The notes: generated by a model from the letters alone, not told the origin. Shown: positions 1-8,351, counted from the stretch's first letter. The stretch is DNA of 35,465 nt from Candidatus Poseidoniia archaeon (GCA_029936395.1 JAPYSW010000010.1:1-35465); one strand, 5' to 3'. A program made the numbers and translations.

Positions 1-499
1 AAGCACCAACAAGCATCATTTCGGCCTGTGCAAAATTACCGAAATTTTGAACTTTATATATTATTGTAAGGCCAACTGCTATGGAAAGATATGCTGAACC
101 CCAATACAACCCACTAAAGAATGTAGAACTTAGATTAAAACTAGTTGATGCAGTTGTTTCTTGCCCCATAAATAGTTGATCAAGACAAAATGCAAATATC
201 AGTAGAATAAAAACGGGCGTAAAGACCGTGAATAAAGTCCTCACAAATCCCTTCACAAAATTAAAAATAGAATAAAGAATATACATGCTAGATAACACAT
301 ATTCAAAAAATTGGACAATCCATAAAGGATCACCATGGATTATTATTGAAAATATGCCACTTTGATTGCGAAGACCATAAGAGGCATCTAAGAAAACTAT
401 GAATGCAAATTTTAGACTAAGAGGAATAGAATCAAAACATTCTCGGACATATCTGAACACATCCGTTGCTGAAACGTTGTTAGGGTCTTCTCTGTCCAA
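1..499 (-). CDS. livH: Branched-chain amino-acid ABC transporter permease, LivH-like (partial, N-terminal part)
   Basis: Open frame on the minus strand that runs off the left edge, so only about 166 N-terminal residues are present. The last part reads GLYWGSAYLSIAVGLTIIYK followed by VQNFGNFAQAEMMLVGA, which is the hallmark start of LivH-type permeases (short Tyr-x-Ala-Leu-Gly-Leu-Thr helix, then Asn-Phe-Ala-His/Gln-Gly/Ala-Glu). It should form the membrane channel of a high-affinity amino-acid or related uptake system, fed by the binding protein encoded just upstream. The N-terminus is unusual: LivH proteins normally begin close to this helix, whereas here some 120 residues with two extra hydrophobic segments precede it. 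The start is uncertain: TTG at 499 or GTG at 460, with no clear Shine-Dalgarno; an in-frame stop lies just before the TTG. Confidence 0.72.
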   Translation of the reverse strand, partial: MDREDPNNVSATDVFRYVRECFDSIPLSLKFAFIVFLDASYGLRNQSGIFSIIIHGDPLWIVQFFEYVLSSMYILYSIFNFVKGFVRTLFTVFTPVFILLIFAFCLDQLFMGQETTASTSFNLSSTFFSGLYWGSAYLSIAVGLTIIYKVQNFGNFAQAEMMLVGA

Positions 500-608
500 A
501 TATATCTACCTCTGATAACATGTGCAAACTGAGAGGTCACTATAACAAGCAATCCCCTCTTACAAGATAGGGCCAGCCACATCACTGTGACAACCCTATT
601 TGCTTATG

Positions 609-631
609 AGTTCTTTCTCTGAGTAAGAACT
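609..631 (-). terminator. Intercistronic hairpin between livJ and livH
   Basis: Perfect 7-bp inverted repeat (agttctt at 609-615, aagaact at 625-631) with a 9-base loop, directly at the stop codon of the binding-protein gene. It is not followed by a T-run on the minus strand, so it is more likely a transcript-stabilising or partial-termination hairpin than a full terminator. Such hairpins between an abundant binding protein and its permease are common in transporter operons; the function here is inferred. Confidence 0.4.
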
Positions 632-3237
632 TAGTTTCTTCTGCGGAGAAGTAATACTACACCGATAGCAGCTACAGCAGATAATAGTCCAAACCCTGGA
701 ACCTCATCTTCTACTTTATCAAAAGTACATCCAACATCATCAACCATAGTTGCATTAGCATTGTAATTATTGGCTGTACTATCCATACATCCTAATACTT
801 CTTCTACTACATCAACTACATCGGCTGGCTTCTTAGCTATACCACCATCTGTAAGGCCATCAAATAAGCCCCAAGAACTGTGACAGTCTAATGTTGTAAC
901 TCCATCTGCGTCTGCACCGAAAGTACACACATCAAATCCGGAACCTGCAACATCCCCGTTTGCATCGAATGCATGGGAACCGCTAGCTCCATCTTGTGGT
1001 GCTCCTTGAGCTGCTACGAGTACTCCTAGCATATCCTTAGCTCCATCATCAGCTGGAGTTCTAAGAGCAGTTGCTTCTGCAAGACCAATAATTGCGACTG
1101 CATCGAATACTTCTCTTGTGTAAATACCACCATCATAGCCTGCTGCAGTTGCTGCTGCACCATAGAACATATCAAACATGGCACCCAATGAAGAAGACGG
1201 ACCTGATGCTGGCTTGGTTACGGTTATTCCGCTTACCAATGATGCGTCAGTGAAAGCACTTGCAAAGCTAACGTCTGCAATTCCATCACCACCAAATATC
1301 GGAAGATCCAAACCTTGTGTGGCCATTTCTTCGGCAATGTAAGCTCCATCTGTTGCGTATGTAATCATTACAACGGAGTCACAACCGCTTGATGCTACTG
1401 ATTCTACAGTTGCTGTAAAGTCGGTTGTATCATCATCGTAGGCTGCTTCTGCACAAAGATCACCATCATAGTTTTCTTTGAATGCAGCTGCAAAACCTGC
1501 GCCGTAGTCATTGGTCATTGAAAGAAGTGCTGGATTATCATAACCTGATGCAGTATAAGCATCTGCAAGCGCTGCACCCTGTTGTGCATCACTTGGTACG
1601 ACTCTGAATAGATAACCATCATCATCGTGGTTTGTTATTGCTGGTGAAGTTGAAGCGTAGGATACCATTGGTACTCCTGCAGTCTTCGCTACTTCAATAG
1701 CTCCAAGTGTTGCTCCTGAACATGCAGCTCCGGCAATACCTACTACACCTGCATCAATTAAAGTCTGAGCTGCTGTAGCTGCTGTAGTTCCATCACAACC
1801 TGAATCTGCTTCAATTAATGAAAATTGAAAAGTTAATGGAGCAATTGTGTTCATGTAACCAATTGCTACTTGCGAGGCAATAGTAAAACCTGGTGAATAA
1901 ACTGCAATTGGACCCGTTATTGGATTTAGCATACCGATTTTGATATGTGCTGCACCTGGGAAAGTCAAAGAATTTCCAAAGTGACCAGTACATGCCAATT
2001 GAAGTGATGGCTGACCATCTACAATAATTGGAACGAACTGACATACATCATAACCTGAACCTGCTACATCTCCTGCTTGGTCAAATGAATGAGTTCCACT
2101 TGCACCTGTGTAACCATCTCCTAATGCTCTAAGAGCATCACGGACAGCTGCGCCACAAGTCTGGGAAGCACATTCTGCATTCATAGCTGCTTGACCAAGC
2201 ATAGTTACTGCATCATATGTTTCGTGAGTATAGATTGCTGCTGATGCATTATCGGGGTTACCGTCATCATCAACATAGTAAGCTGCCCAAGCAGCCTCAA
2301 AGGCAGTCTTAACAGTACTATCTGTACCTGAAGAAGGTTTTGTAGCTATTACGCCACCTGCTGCAGAAGGATCACTGAAAGCTGCAAGGAAACCCATGTC
2401 TGCAATACCATCTGCTCCCATTACTGGGAAAGGACAGTCTGCTGAACATACTGGTGAGGTTGGCCCCTCAATACCTTGAAGTGCCATTTCCTCTAAGAGA
2501 GCTGCTCCATCATTTGCATAAGTCACTGTGATTAAACTGTCACAACCGGCGGCTGCGAGCTGTCCAACTTGTGTACTGAAATCAGTTGTGTCGTCATCAT
2601 AAGCGATGTCTACACACATCTCAGTAACACCAGCGGCTGCATATGCCATTTTGACTACGCCAGCTAAACCTGCACCGTAATCATTGGACATATAAATTAA
2701 TCCAGGGTTCTGCCAACCGTGTGCTCCAGCCATAGTGGCCATAGCTACACCTTGTTGAGCATCACTTGGGACAACACGGAACAAGAAATCTCCATCATCA
2801 GCCATTGTAACTGCTGGTGAAGTTGAAGCATAGGATAACATTGGTACTCCTGCTTCAGTTGCTACTGGTTGCGCTCCAAGAGTTGCACCTGAACATGCTG
2901 CTCCTGCAATACCCACGACATCTGAATCGACCAGAGTCTGAGCTGCTGAAGCGGCTGTAGTTCCGTCACAACCTGAATCGCCCTCTACCAAGGAGAAGTG
3001 ATAATCTGTTTGCCCATCATTAAGGTGACTAATTGCTAAGTCTGCTGCATCTGTAAAAGCTGGAGCATAAACTGCAATTGGACCTGAAATTGGGTTAAGC
3101 ATTCCTATCTTAACTTCAACTGGATCATCTGCTGCCGCTGTGGCGACTGGACCTACACCTAATATTGGCATCAAAGTTGTTACCAAAAGGGCGAAAGTCA
3201 CTGCTATCGTTAATATCTTACTTGAGTTCATAAGCAT
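631..3237 (-). CDS. livJ: Double-domain branched-chain amino-acid type substrate-binding protein with PGF-CTERM tail
   Basis: A secreted ABC-transporter receptor of 868 residues, about twice the normal LivJ length. A signal peptide (about 1-35) is followed by two tandem periplasmic-binding-protein type I domains, about 42-420 and 433-810. Both open with KIGMLNPI[ST]GPIAVY and share the GDSGCDGTTAA-like, GIAGAACSGATLGA, SYASTSPA and FRVVPSDAQQG blocks, so the second arose by internal duplication. Near residues 817-841 is the repeat GCMDSTANNYNANAT...GC, a short Cys-Asp-Asn module often seen in secreted proteins of marine microbes. The C-terminus (about 846-868) is VPGFGLL, a hydrophobic helix and RRRN: a PGF-CTERM signal, processed by archaeosortase A and replaced by a lipid anchor in known cases. 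It would capture branched-chain or other amino acids or amides at the cell surface for the permease downstream. A second ATG at residue 3 is an alternative start. Confidence 0.88.
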   Translation of the reverse strand: MLMNSSKILTIAVTFALLVTTLMPILGVGPVATAAADDPVEVKIGMLNPISGPIAVYAPAFTDAADLAISHLNDGQTDYHFSLVEGDSGCDGTTAASAAQTLVDSDVVGIAGAACSGATLGAQPVATEAGVPMLSYASTSPAVTMADDGDFLFRVVPSDAQQGVAMATMAGAHGWQNPGLIYMSNDYGAGLAGVVKMAYAAAGVTEMCVDIAYDDDTTDFSTQVGQLAAAGCDSLITVTYANDGAALLEEMALQGIEGPTSPVCSADCPFPVMGADGIADMGFLAAFSDPSAAGGVIATKPSSGTDSTVKTAFEAAWAAYYVDDDGNPDNASAAIYTHETYDAVTMLGQAAMNAECASQTCGAAVRDALRALGDGYTGASGTHSFDQAGDVAGSGYDVCQFVPIIVDGQPSLQLACTGHFGNSLTFPGAAHIKIGMLNPITGPIAVYSPGFTIASQVAIGYMNTIAPLTFQFSLIEADSGCDGTTAATAAQTLIDAGVVGIAGAACSGATLGAIEVAKTAGVPMVSYASTSPAITNHDDDGYLFRVVPSDAQQGAALADAYTASGYDNPALLSMTNDYGAGFAAAFKENYDGDLCAEAAYDDDTTDFTATVESVASSGCDSVVMITYATDGAYIAEEMATQGLDLPIFGGDGIADVSFASAFTDASLVSGITVTKPASGPSSSLGAMFDMFYGAAATAAGYDGGIYTREVFDAVAIIGLAEATALRTPADDGAKDMLGVLVAAQGAPQDGASGSHAFDANGDVAGSGFDVCTFGADADGVTTLDCHSSWGLFDGLTDGGIAKKPADVVDVVEEVLGCMDSTANNYNANATMVDDVGCTFDKVEDEVPGFGLLSAVAAIGVVLLLRRRN

Positions 3238-3263
3238 TCACACCAATTTACGATAAGAGAGGG

Positions 3264-3293
3264 TCATTAAAAGGATTCATATCCTACGCGTAG
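3264..3293 (-). promoter_or_regulatory. Putative livJ promoter with upstream palindrome
   Basis: On the minus strand a TATA-like ttttaatg lies at 3264-3271, about 26-30 bases before the livJ ATG at 3237, giving an almost leaderless transcript. Just upstream on that strand are an inverted repeat aggat-tcat-atcct (3272-3285) and an exact 10-bp palindrome ctacgcgtag (3284-3293). A GC-bearing palindrome in this AT-rich gap suggests a regulator site at the upstream face of the promoter; this is inference. Confidence 0.4.
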
Positions 3294-3365
3294 AATAAGA
3301 CAATTATTATCTTCAGTATTATTAACAACGCTTGCTGAGACAGAGGAATATCATTATTAACCACA

Positions 3366-3373
3366 TTTATTTA
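3366..3373 (+). promoter_or_regulatory. TATA-like box of the ykgJ-rbkR-etf operon
   Basis: The sequence tttattta is centred about 27 bases before the ATG at 3398, the normal archaeal TATA-to-start distance, so the first gene of the operon would be leaderless. This spacing supports ATG 3398 over the more upstream in-frame codon at 3332. Confidence 0.4.
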
Positions 3374-3397
3374 CTTACTCAAAAACGAGTAACCAAA

Positions 3398-3958
3398 ATG
3401 TCAAATAAAAGTGTAAAAACAGCTCCAAAATTTGTTTACAATTGCGTTAGCTGTGGACAGTATTGCTCTAAAATAGAAAAGGTTCCTGTATCTTTTCAAG
3501 ATATTTCTAGATGGAGAAAAAACGGCCTTCTAAATGGCCTAGTTCAGAATATAGGTATGGATATGACTGGAGGCTTCCCGCAATTAGTACTAGAGAACAA
3601 AGAAGGAGAAAAAGGATGTCCGATGTATGATTCAGCAAATAAAATATGTCAAATACACCATGATATGCCTCTGAACTGCCAAGCCTATCCTCTAAGTTAT
3701 AATGGAAGTAAATATTTTGTAAGTGATAAAGCATGTCAAGGATTAGGACAAGGAAGCATGGATGCTGAACAATTGAAAACTCAACGTGATGCTGCCATGA
3801 ATGATTATGAAGCTAGAATAGAGAGTAACACACTTGTGCCAATGCTTTATAGTATCATAATGGGAGATTTAGTTGATCAATCTCGGAAATCAATGGAACA
3901 TATGACTGAAGAACAAAAAGCTCAAATCCAAGATATAGTAAAGGAGGAAAAAAACTGA
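3398..3958 (+). CDS. YkgJ-family cysteine-cluster protein
   Basis: A 186-residue soluble protein. It carries CVSCGQYC near the N-terminus (about 16-23) and GCPMYD...CQIHHDMPLNCQAYP further on, the cysteine pattern of the YkgJ/UPF0153 family (zinc- or iron-chelating domain). The biochemical role of the family is not established; links to iron-sulfur or metal handling have been proposed. It is the first gene of a plus-strand operon with riboflavin kinase and ETF genes, so a role in supporting the iron-sulfur membrane oxidoreductase two genes downstream is possible but only inferred. The C-terminal third is charged and helical with no metal ligands. I chose ATG 3398 because the cysteine domain begins right after it and a TATA-like box lies about 26 bases upstream; an in-frame start at 3332 would add 22 residues unlike the family. 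Confidence 0.75.
   Translation: MSNKSVKTAPKFVYNCVSCGQYCSKIEKVPVSFQDISRWRKNGLLNGLVQNIGMDMTGGFPQLVLENKEGEKGCPMYDSANKICQIHHDMPLNCQAYPLSYNGSKYFVSDKACQGLGQGSMDAEQLKTQRDAAMNDYEARIESNTLVPMLYSIIMGDLVDQSRKSMEHMTEEQKAQIQDIVKEEKN
3941..3947 (+). promoter_or_regulatory. Strong Shine-Dalgarno for rbkR pointing to a CTG start
   Basis: The sequence aaggagg ends 7 bases before a CTG codon at 3955 that overlaps the TGA stop of the preceding gene. The next usable start codon in frame, TTG at 3979, is over 30 bases away, too far for this site. The spacing therefore argues for initiation at CTG. Confidence 0.55.
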
Positions 3959-4635
3959 AACCAACTTTACTTTCGGCTTTGAAATTTCTAGCATTACAAG
4001 GCGGAACTAGACATCCCGTACACATCTCCTCAATTAGGTTATCTAAAAATTTGGGAATTAGTCAACAATCTGCATCAAGATATCTGATAGAACTAGTAGA
4101 TGAAGGCTTTGTGGATAGAAGATTAGCACAAGGTGGACAAATTGTTACCATACTAGAAAAAGGAATTGTGATATTAAGAAAAGAATTCTCTGAGTATAAT
4201 TTAATGTTTGGAACTCAGAGAGAGATTGAAATGAAAGGAACGTTAGAAACGGGACTTGGTGAAGGTGGATACTATATTTCTAAAAAAGGATATATGCACC
4301 AATTTCAAGAAAAACTTGGTTGGGAACCATTTGAAGGAACGTTTAATTTAAGATTAAATGAAGATGAAATCCCAAAAATGGAAGCTATGAGGGCAGCTGA
4401 AGGAATGCTAATTAATGGATTTGAACAAGAAGGACGAACTTTTGGAAAAGCCTGGGTCTTTGAATGCACTCTCAAGACTGAGGTAGAAATTATTGAAGAT
4501 TGTGCAATTATTTCACCAAAAAGAACTCATTACAAAAGAGTCGTAGAAGTAATTTCTCCAGTTTTTCTTAGGCAAAAATTTAATGCTAAAGATGGCGACA
4601 TATTTACAATCTGCGTAAACTTGGGAGATATTTAA
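3955..4635 (+). CDS. rbkR: CTP-dependent riboflavin kinase with N-terminal HTH regulator domain (RbkR)
   Basis: This archaeal enzyme phosphorylates riboflavin to FMN using CTP instead of ATP. The N-terminal ~95 residues form a winged helix-turn-helix (LSKNLGISQQSASRYLIELV is the recognition part), which in characterised RbkR proteins represses or tunes riboflavin genes. The C-terminal domain (about 100-226) has the family blocks GLGEGGYYISKKGY (nucleotide loop), LGWEPFEGTFNLRL and, near the end, SPVFLRQKFNAKDGDI. Length (226 residues) is normal. The start is unusual: a CTG at 3955, overlapping the previous stop as cTGA, matches a strong Shine-Dalgarno; starting at TTG 3979 would cut 8 residues (KPTLLSAL) from the first HTH helix. 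Position ahead of ETF genes is logical, since ETF needs FAD made from FMN. Confidence 0.9.
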   Translation: MKPTLLSALKFLALQGGTRHPVHISSIRLSKNLGISQQSASRYLIELVDEGFVDRRLAQGGQIVTILEKGIVILRKEFSEYNLMFGTQREIEMKGTLETGLGEGGYYISKKGYMHQFQEKLGWEPFEGTFNLRLNEDEIPKMEAMRAAEGMLINGFEQEGRTFGKAWVFECTLKTEVEIIEDCAIISPKRTHYKRVVEVISPVFLRQKFNAKDGDIFTICVNLGDI

Positions 4636-4673
4636 AATAGAATGGACAAAATACAGAAGATAGGAGATACCTG

Positions 4674-6665
4674 ATGAATCCTTTTCATGATTATTATGGC
4701 ATTCCGTGGTATGCTATTCTTGGACTATGGTCTCTAATTGCAGTAGGTTCGCACATATACCAAGTTGGATTTATTGTAAAATTAATAAGACTTGGAAAAA
4801 ATGATGACAGATTCAATTCTTGGAAACAAAGATCAAAAGAATTTTTAACTGACTGGCTCGGACAACGAAAAGTAGTTCAAGACAAACTAGCAGGATATGC
4901 TCATGCTTTGATTTTTTGGGGATTCCTAATGCTTGTCAGCGATGTAATCGATTTAGGTACTGGAGGACTACTTGCCAAATTCCTTGAAAAAATATACTTA
5001 GCCAACATATGGAATCTTATCGTCGATTTGGGATACACAATGGCCGGAGTTGGAATTCTAATCTCATTATATCGTAGATTAATTGTAAGGCCTGAAAAGC
5101 TGAAGGGGACTAGTATGGAAGGAATACTCATTTTGTTTGCAATTTTAGGAATTGTCTTGACTGCTTTTATTGTAGAAGCGGGATATATGATTGGAGAAAA
5201 TGTACACTATAATAATTGGGAACCAATTGGTGTACTTTTCGCTAAACAAATGGAAAGTATCAATACCGAAAGTCTTGGTACAATAATAGATGCTAGTTAT
5301 TGGATACATATGATTTTGATAGGACTATTCTTAATTGAAATTCCTCAAACTAAGCATTCTCACTTAATAGGAACCATTCCTAATGTAATGTTTCAAGATC
5401 ATGAACCAATGGGAACGATGCTCCCTATGCAAACTGATGATAACAATATAGCAGTTAAAACAGATGATTTAGACTTTGATAATCTAACATTAGGTGTAAA
5501 TAAATTCACTGATTTTACATGGAGACAATTATCTGATGGATGGGCATGTACTGCTTGTGCTCGATGTCAAGATGTCTGTCCTGCATATAATAGTGGAAAA
5601 ACATTGAATCCCATGCAAATTATTATGGATATCAAAAATTATGGTAAAGAACATGGAACTTCTCTTCTATCTGGTAATGTACCTGAAGAAGACATTGTCC
5701 AAAGATTTACTCCAGACGCAATATGGGCGTGTACAACCTGCTATGCCTGTGTAGAAGCATGTCCCGTTCATATTGAACATGTACCAAAACTTACAGACGC
5801 AAGAAGGCATTTAGTAATGGAAGCATCGGAATTTCCAGAAGAACTTCAAAACTTATTCAATAATTTAGAACGCAATTCAAACCCTTGGGGTTTAGGCGCA
5901 CATACAAGAGCTCATTGGGCTGAAGGTTTAGACATAAAAATAGGTGAACCGGCTGAATATTTATTCTATGTAGGATGTGCTGGTTCTTTCGACGATAGGA
6001 ATAAAAAGGTATCAATCGCAACTGCCAAGCTTTTGAAAGAAGCCGGTGTTGACTTTACTATACTAGGTGAAATGGAAGCCTGTAATGGTGATCCGGCAAG
6101 AAGAGCTGGTAATGAATTCTTGTTCCAAATGATGGCTGAAATGAATGTAGAAACAATGAACTCATTAGGAACTCTCAAAGTAATTACAGCATGCCCACAC
6201 TGTTTCCATACAATAGGAAAAGAATATGAAAAATATGGCGGAAAATATGAAGTATATCACCATTCTCAAATATTAAATGATTTACGCCAAAAAGAAAAAC
6301 TAATTTTTAAGGACTTTGAGGATAAAGTTACTTTCCATGACCCTTGTTATCTTGGCCGTATTGGGGGTGAAACTGAAGCACCAAGAGGTGCCTTAGGAAA
6401 TGACATTATCGAAATGGAAAGGCATGGAACTAACTCCTTCTGTTGCGGTGGCGGTGGTGCTCAGATATGGATGGAAGAAGATGCTGATAAAAGAGTTAAT
6501 GAAATCAGAGCAAGAGAAGCCTCAAAAACAGGGGCTGACACTGTAGCAGTAGGCTGTCCCTTCTGTATGACGATGATGAGTGATGGCTTGAAAAGTATTG
6601 GCGATGGAAAATCAGTAAAAGACATTTCTGAGATATTATTAGAAAATTTAGAGGTAAAAACATGA
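4674..6665 (+). CDS. etfD: Membrane Fe-S oxidoreductase linked to ETF (EtfD-like, HdrD/CCG domains)
   Basis: A 663-residue protein expected to take electrons from the ETF encoded next to it and pass them to membrane quinone. The N-terminal ~230 residues hold about five membrane helices (roughly 12-37, 75-95, 108-134, 147-170, 205-225) of the NarI-like type with histidines in or near helices (H27, H77, H211) that could bind heme b. Two [4Fe-4S] motifs follow, C292-xx-C-xx-C-xxx-CP and C353-xx-C-xx-C-xxx-CP. The C-terminal half has two cysteine-rich CCG domains as in heterodisulfide reductase subunit D (GCAGSFDDR, ITACPHCFHT, FHDPCYLGRIGG, SFCCGGGGAQIW, VGCPFCMTM). The mycobacterial EtfD (Rv0338c) has the same architecture and serves fatty-acid beta-oxidation. 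Shine-Dalgarno ggag precedes the ATG; its end overlaps etfB by ATGA. Confidence 0.87.
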   Translation: MNPFHDYYGIPWYAILGLWSLIAVGSHIYQVGFIVKLIRLGKNDDRFNSWKQRSKEFLTDWLGQRKVVQDKLAGYAHALIFWGFLMLVSDVIDLGTGGLLAKFLEKIYLANIWNLIVDLGYTMAGVGILISLYRRLIVRPEKLKGTSMEGILILFAILGIVLTAFIVEAGYMIGENVHYNNWEPIGVLFAKQMESINTESLGTIIDASYWIHMILIGLFLIEIPQTKHSHLIGTIPNVMFQDHEPMGTMLPMQTDDNNIAVKTDDLDFDNLTLGVNKFTDFTWRQLSDGWACTACARCQDVCPAYNSGKTLNPMQIIMDIKNYGKEHGTSLLSGNVPEEDIVQRFTPDAIWACTTCYACVEACPVHIEHVPKLTDARRHLVMEASEFPEELQNLFNNLERNSNPWGLGAHTRAHWAEGLDIKIGEPAEYLFYVGCAGSFDDRNKKVSIATAKLLKEAGVDFTILGEMEACNGDPARRAGNEFLFQMMAEMNVETMNSLGTLKVITACPHCFHTIGKEYEKYGGKYEVYHHSQILNDLRQKEKLIFKDFEDKVTFHDPCYLGRIGGETEAPRGALGNDIIEMERHGTNSFCCGGGGAQIWMEEDADKRVNEIRAREASKTGADTVAVGCPFCMTMMSDGLKSIGDGKSVKDISEILLENLEVKT

Positions 6666-7423
6666 ACATAGCAGTTTTAATCAAAATGGTCCCAGACACC
6701 GAATCCAGGTTGGAAATTGTGGATGGAAAAGTGAAAGAAGATGCATTCAAATATATGGTGAACCCATATGATGAATTTGCAGTCGAGCAAGCAGTTCAAT
6801 TCAAAGAAAGTGTAGGGGGAAAAGTTACACTTGTATGCTTATTCTCTGACAATCCTGGAATCGATACTGATTTACGAAAAATGATGGCTATTGGAGCTGA
6901 TGAAGCTGTTGTTTTACGACAAGAAGGGTACAGAGGAGATAAACCATCTACAAACTCTAAGATTTTAGCTGAGGCAATAAAAGAACTCAATGCTGATTTA
7001 GTAATTGGCGGTGTTCAAGGAATTGACTACTATCAAGGAGCTACTGGACCTATGGTAGCACATCATCTAAATATCCCACACATTTCAGGAGTAACGAAAT
7101 TAGAACTAAATGGAGAAAAAATTACAGCTAAAAGGCAAATTGAAGGTGGATTACAAATCATTGAATCTACCTTACCTGTTTTAGTAACTGCTCAAAAAGA
7201 TATGACTAAAGTAAGATTTCCAGCACTGAAAGATATTATGATGTCTAAACGAAAGTCATTCGAAAATCGTAGCGTAAGTGCTTCAGAAGAGAATGATGTT
7301 GAAACGATTGAATGTTCATTGCCACCTGCAAGAGATGGTGGATTAATTATAGATGGTGAATCACCTGAAGAGAAGGTAGATAAATTACTTGAAAAACTAA
7401 AGATGGAGGCTAAGGTATTATGA
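6662..7423 (+). CDS. etfB: Electron transfer flavoprotein beta subunit
   Basis: A 253-residue ETF beta/FixA protein. It begins MNIAVLIKMVPDTESRLEI, carries the MVNPYDEFAVEQAVQ block typical of the family, and has the adenine-nucleotide-binding region around GADEAVVL and DLVIGGVQGIDYYQGATGPM. With the alpha subunit it forms the soluble heterodimer that collects electrons from acyl-CoA and related dehydrogenases. Start and stop overlap both neighbours by four bases (ATGA), so translation of etfD-etfB-etfA is probably coupled. Whether it is an ordinary or a bifurcating ETF cannot be settled by eye; the membrane EtfD partner points to a quinone-reducing pathway. Confidence 0.93.
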   Translation: MNIAVLIKMVPDTESRLEIVDGKVKEDAFKYMVNPYDEFAVEQAVQFKESVGGKVTLVCLFSDNPGIDTDLRKMMAIGADEAVVLRQEGYRGDKPSTNSKILAEAIKELNADLVIGGVQGIDYYQGATGPMVAHHLNIPHISGVTKLELNGEKITAKRQIEGGLQIIESTLPVLVTAQKDMTKVRFPALKDIMMSKRKSFENRSVSASEENDVETIECSLPPARDGGLIIDGESPEEKVDKLLEKLKMEAKVL

Positions 7424-8340
7424 GCTCTATTTTAGTAATAGGAGAAGCTGATGGCAAAGAAATTAAAAATATTTCTCAGCAAGTCTCAGCAGTGGCTGCT
7501 GGAATGGGAGATGTTGTAGGGCTTGTTATGGGAAAAAATATCAGTGATGCTGGAATGAAACTTGCTACTGCAAAAATAATCCTTGCTGATGATGATAAAC
7601 TAGAATATTATGATCCTGTAAAATTCACATCTGTTGTTTCCCAAATTGTTGAACAGAACAATATTACCAAAATACTTATGGGAGCTACAACAATGGGTAA
7701 AGATTTAGGACCTAGAATTGCCGCTGAATTAAGATGGGGATATCTCGGCGACTGTTTAGAAGCTGGAAGTGAAGGATTTGTAAGACCTGCATTTGCAGGA
7801 AAAGTACTTGCAAGATCAAATCCTGAAGGATCAGTAGTAGTAAGCATTCGAAATAATGCATATCCTGCTGGAGAATCATGGTCTGGTTCAGTTGAAAATT
7901 TTTCAGGAAATATACCTGACTCTACAACGAATACTATTTCTATTGAAAAAGGAGGAAGTGGAACTGTAGAATTGACTGAAGCAAACATTGTAGTTAGTGG
8001 AGGAAGAGGTTTAGAAAATCCTGAGAATTATGATGAGCACATACGCCCATTAGCTTCTGTTTTGAATGCTGCAGCTGGGGCAAGCAGAGCCATTGTAGAT
8101 GCTGGCTGGGTTTCTCATTCACACCAAGTAGGACAAACTGGAAAGACCGTCACTCCTGATTTATATTTCGCAATAGGTATCTCTGGAGCCATTCAGCATC
8201 TAGGAGGCATGAGTGGATCGAAATGTATAGTCGCAATTAACAAAGATCCTGATGCGCCAATATTCAAAGTAGCAGACTATGGAATTATTGCTAATTTATT
8301 TGATATTGTACCTGTCTTAAAATCTAAATTAAGCAATTAG
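7420..8340 (+). CDS. etfA: Electron transfer flavoprotein alpha subunit
   Basis: A 306-residue ETF alpha/FixB protein. The N-terminal half is the alpha/beta domain that packs on the beta subunit. The C-terminal FAD domain is intact: VVSGGRGLENPEN, then SRAIVDAGWVSHSHQVGQTG, PDLYFAIGISGAIQHLGGM and INKDPDAPIFKVADYGI, which contact FAD. It is the last gene of the etf block, overlapping etfB by ATGA. Substrate dehydrogenases are not in the window. Confidence 0.94.
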   Translation: MSSILVIGEADGKEIKNISQQVSAVAAGMGDVVGLVMGKNISDAGMKLATAKIILADDDKLEYYDPVKFTSVVSQIVEQNNITKILMGATTMGKDLGPRIAAELRWGYLGDCLEAGSEGFVRPAFAGKVLARSNPEGSVVVSIRNNAYPAGESWSGSVENFSGNIPDSTTNTISIEKGGSGTVELTEANIVVSGGRGLENPENYDEHIRPLASVLNAAAGASRAIVDAGWVSHSHQVGQTGKTVTPDLYFAIGISGAIQHLGGMSGSKCIVAINKDPDAPIFKVADYGIIANLFDIVPVLKSKLSN

Positions 8341-8351
8341 AATCGATACTG

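Noticed and set aside
480-560. Possible break in the N-terminus of livH
   Set aside because: A stop codon precedes the TTG at 499 and other frames end nearby, but an intact frame from TTG 499 or GTG 460 to the window edge exists, so no damage needs to be assumed.
3332-3397. Upstream in-frame start for the YkgJ-like gene
   Set aside because: The extra 22 residues do not resemble the family and the TATA-like box at 3366-3373 would lie inside the coding region.
6662-8340. Electron-bifurcating ETF
   Set aside because: The sequence alone does not decide it by eye, and the adjacent membrane EtfD-like protein fits a non-bifurcating, quinone-linked role better.
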